DNA of 64,000 nucleotides from JBBROS01 sp963792675 (GTDB lineage Bacteria > Pseudomonadota > Alphaproteobacteria > Acetobacterales > Acetobacteraceae), in the NCBI GenBank assembly GCA_963792675.1, contig CAWBWT010000002.1, positions 1,674,001-1,738,000 of the forward strand. The letters are read 5' to 3'. Below the pieces are notes generated by a model that worked only from the letters and a program-made list of their open reading frames with translations, ran no database searches and was not told where the DNA came from. Made by a program: the position numbers and the translations under genes. How positions within the stretch are numbered: position 1 is the first letter of the stretch; each line of letters begins with the position of its first letter. Shown here one piece after another: positions 63,329-64,000 of this stretch.

Positions 63329-64000
63329 CCTACTCGACGTGAGCGGGCTCGACGCCGGCTACGGCAAGATCGGCGTGCTGCACGGCGTTGAGCTGCGCAT
63401 CCGCGCCGGCGAGATCGTCGCCCTGCTCGGCCCCAATGGCGCCGGCAAGACCACGCTTTTGAAAGCGCTGTCGGGGCTGCTGCCGTGGACGGCCGGCGAT
63501 GCGGTGTTCGACGGTGCATCCCTGCGCGGGCAGGACCCGCGCGCCTGTGCCCGGCGCGGCTTGGTGCACGTGGTCGAGGGGCACCGCGTGTTCACCCAGG
63601 TCTCGGTCGAGGACAACCTGTTCCTGGCGGGCTACGATCTCAAGCGGGCGGAACGGGCCTCGCGGGTCGAGGAGGCGCTCAGCCAGTTCCCGGAGATCGC
63701 CGCCAAACGAACCGAGCGCGGCGGCGCCTTGAGCGGCGGGCAGCAGCAGATGCTGGCGGTGGCACAGGGCCTGGTGCGGCGGCCGCGCCTGCTGCTGCTG
63801 GACGAGCCGTCGGCGGGCCTTTCACCGGTGCTGGTCGACCGGGTGCTATCCGTGCTGGACGGCCTGCGCCGGGGTGGCACTGCGGTGCTGCTGGTCGAGC
63901 AACTGGTGGAGAAGGCGCTGGCGGTGGCAGATCGCGCCTATGCGCTGGCGCAGGGGCGGATCGTGCTGGAAGCGCCGGCGTCGGAGCCGGGCTTGGCGGG
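63309..64000 (+). CDS. livF: Branched-chain amino-acid ABC ATPase LivF, 3' end cut
   Basis: The second ATPase of the Liv-type operon, cut by the window edge. Walker A LLGPNGAGKTTLLKALSG, VEGHRVFTQVSVEDNL, signature GALSGGQQQMLAVAQGL, Walker B LLLLDEPSAGLSP, H-loop VLLVEQLVEKAL. ATG 63309 overlaps the fused gene by 20 bases. About 230 residues are visible; the usual length is about 235-240, so only a few codons are missing. Confidence 0.95.
   Translation, partial: MPTSDVNLLDVSGLDAGYGKIGVLHGVELRIRAGEIVALLGPNGAGKTTLLKALSGLLPWTAGDAVFDGASLRGQDPRACARRGLVHVVEGHRVFTQVSVEDNLFLAGYDLKRAERASRVEEALSQFPEIAAKRTERGGALSGGQQQMLAVAQGLVRRPRLLLLDEPSAGLSPVLVDRVLSVLDGLRRGGTAVLLVEQLVEKALAVADRAYALAQGRIVLEAPASEPGLA

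Overview
The window is GC-rich DNA with tightly packed genes and many 4-base ATGA/GTGA start-stop overlaps. Gene content (alphaproteobacterial flagellar genes with a DUF6468-MotE pair, short SpeD plus SpeE, OpgG/OpgH, an FNR-type regulator with a CX2CX7C cluster, an aerobic-style cob cluster, branched-chain amino-acid type ABC genes) points to a motile alphaproteobacterium, most likely Rhodospirillales/Acetobacteraceae. That placement is inferred from gene families and base composition; no 16S gene lies in the window.

Layout. 1-5.7 kb: 3' end of an OpgH-type glucan glucosyltransferase, a DUF4864 protein, two tandem secreted beta-helix proteins (the first frameshifted), a secreted GH42-like protein and a PNPOx-family stress protein. 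5.75-13.7 kb: flagellar genes, flgF-flgG-flgA-flgH on the minus strand and fliL, a DUF6468 protein, a MotE-like protein and a 918-residue unknown on the plus strand, ended by a strong terminator. 13.8-15.2 kb: speD and speE, separated by a UUCG-loop hairpin. 15.3-19.2 kb: small ORF, GNAT, acyltransferase, UDP-glucuronate decarboxylase, secreted unknown. 19.2-24.9 kb: broken aminotransferase, zinc-ribbon protein, broken cobT, cobS, cobC-like phosphatase and a secreted protein that looks like a phage tail fibre. 24.9-32.2 kb: broken dinB with an N-terminal zinc ribbon, ROK kinase, lipoprotein, phosphoesterase, tusA, broken histone-deacetylase-like gene, xseB-ispA-tlyA, then tRNA-Thr(CGT). 32.5-41.3 kb: an oxygen/stress island with cytochrome c, Fnr/Crp regulator, lon-hsp20, UspA remnant, CBS and BON proteins, HdeD and a single-domain response regulator, sprinkled with FNR/FixK-like TTGAY-N4-RTCAA boxes. 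41.5-45.9 kb: NMT1/SsuA-type ABC importer with an FAD oxidoreductase. 46-52 kb: DoxX-NDH-2 fusion, DUF2721, peroxiredoxin, b561-type cytochrome with a SUOX-fold molybdoenzyme, LysR. 52.1-55.8 kb: opgG-opgH. 55.8-64 kb: SDR, secreted hydrolase, catalase, and a Liv-type ABC operon with a fused permease-ATPase, running off the window end.

The genes suggest an aerobic to microaerobic bacterium with osmoregulated periplasmic glucan synthesis (two OpgH genes), motility, polyamine and cobalamin biosynthesis and an oxygen-responsive stress regulon. The strongest testable idea is that regulon: an Fnr-like protein with an intact Fe-S cysteine signature and an E--SR recognition helix, surrounded by matching boxes upstream of its neighbours.

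A second strong observation is about quality or decay: at least eleven single-base frameshifts break otherwise well-conserved genes, mostly between 19 and 52 kb and nearly all as a one-base gain in a G/C context. Either the assembly has residual indel errors or this stretch is decaying. Three clear gene remnants (host-attachment protein, UspA, SRAP/YedK) support some genuine decay.
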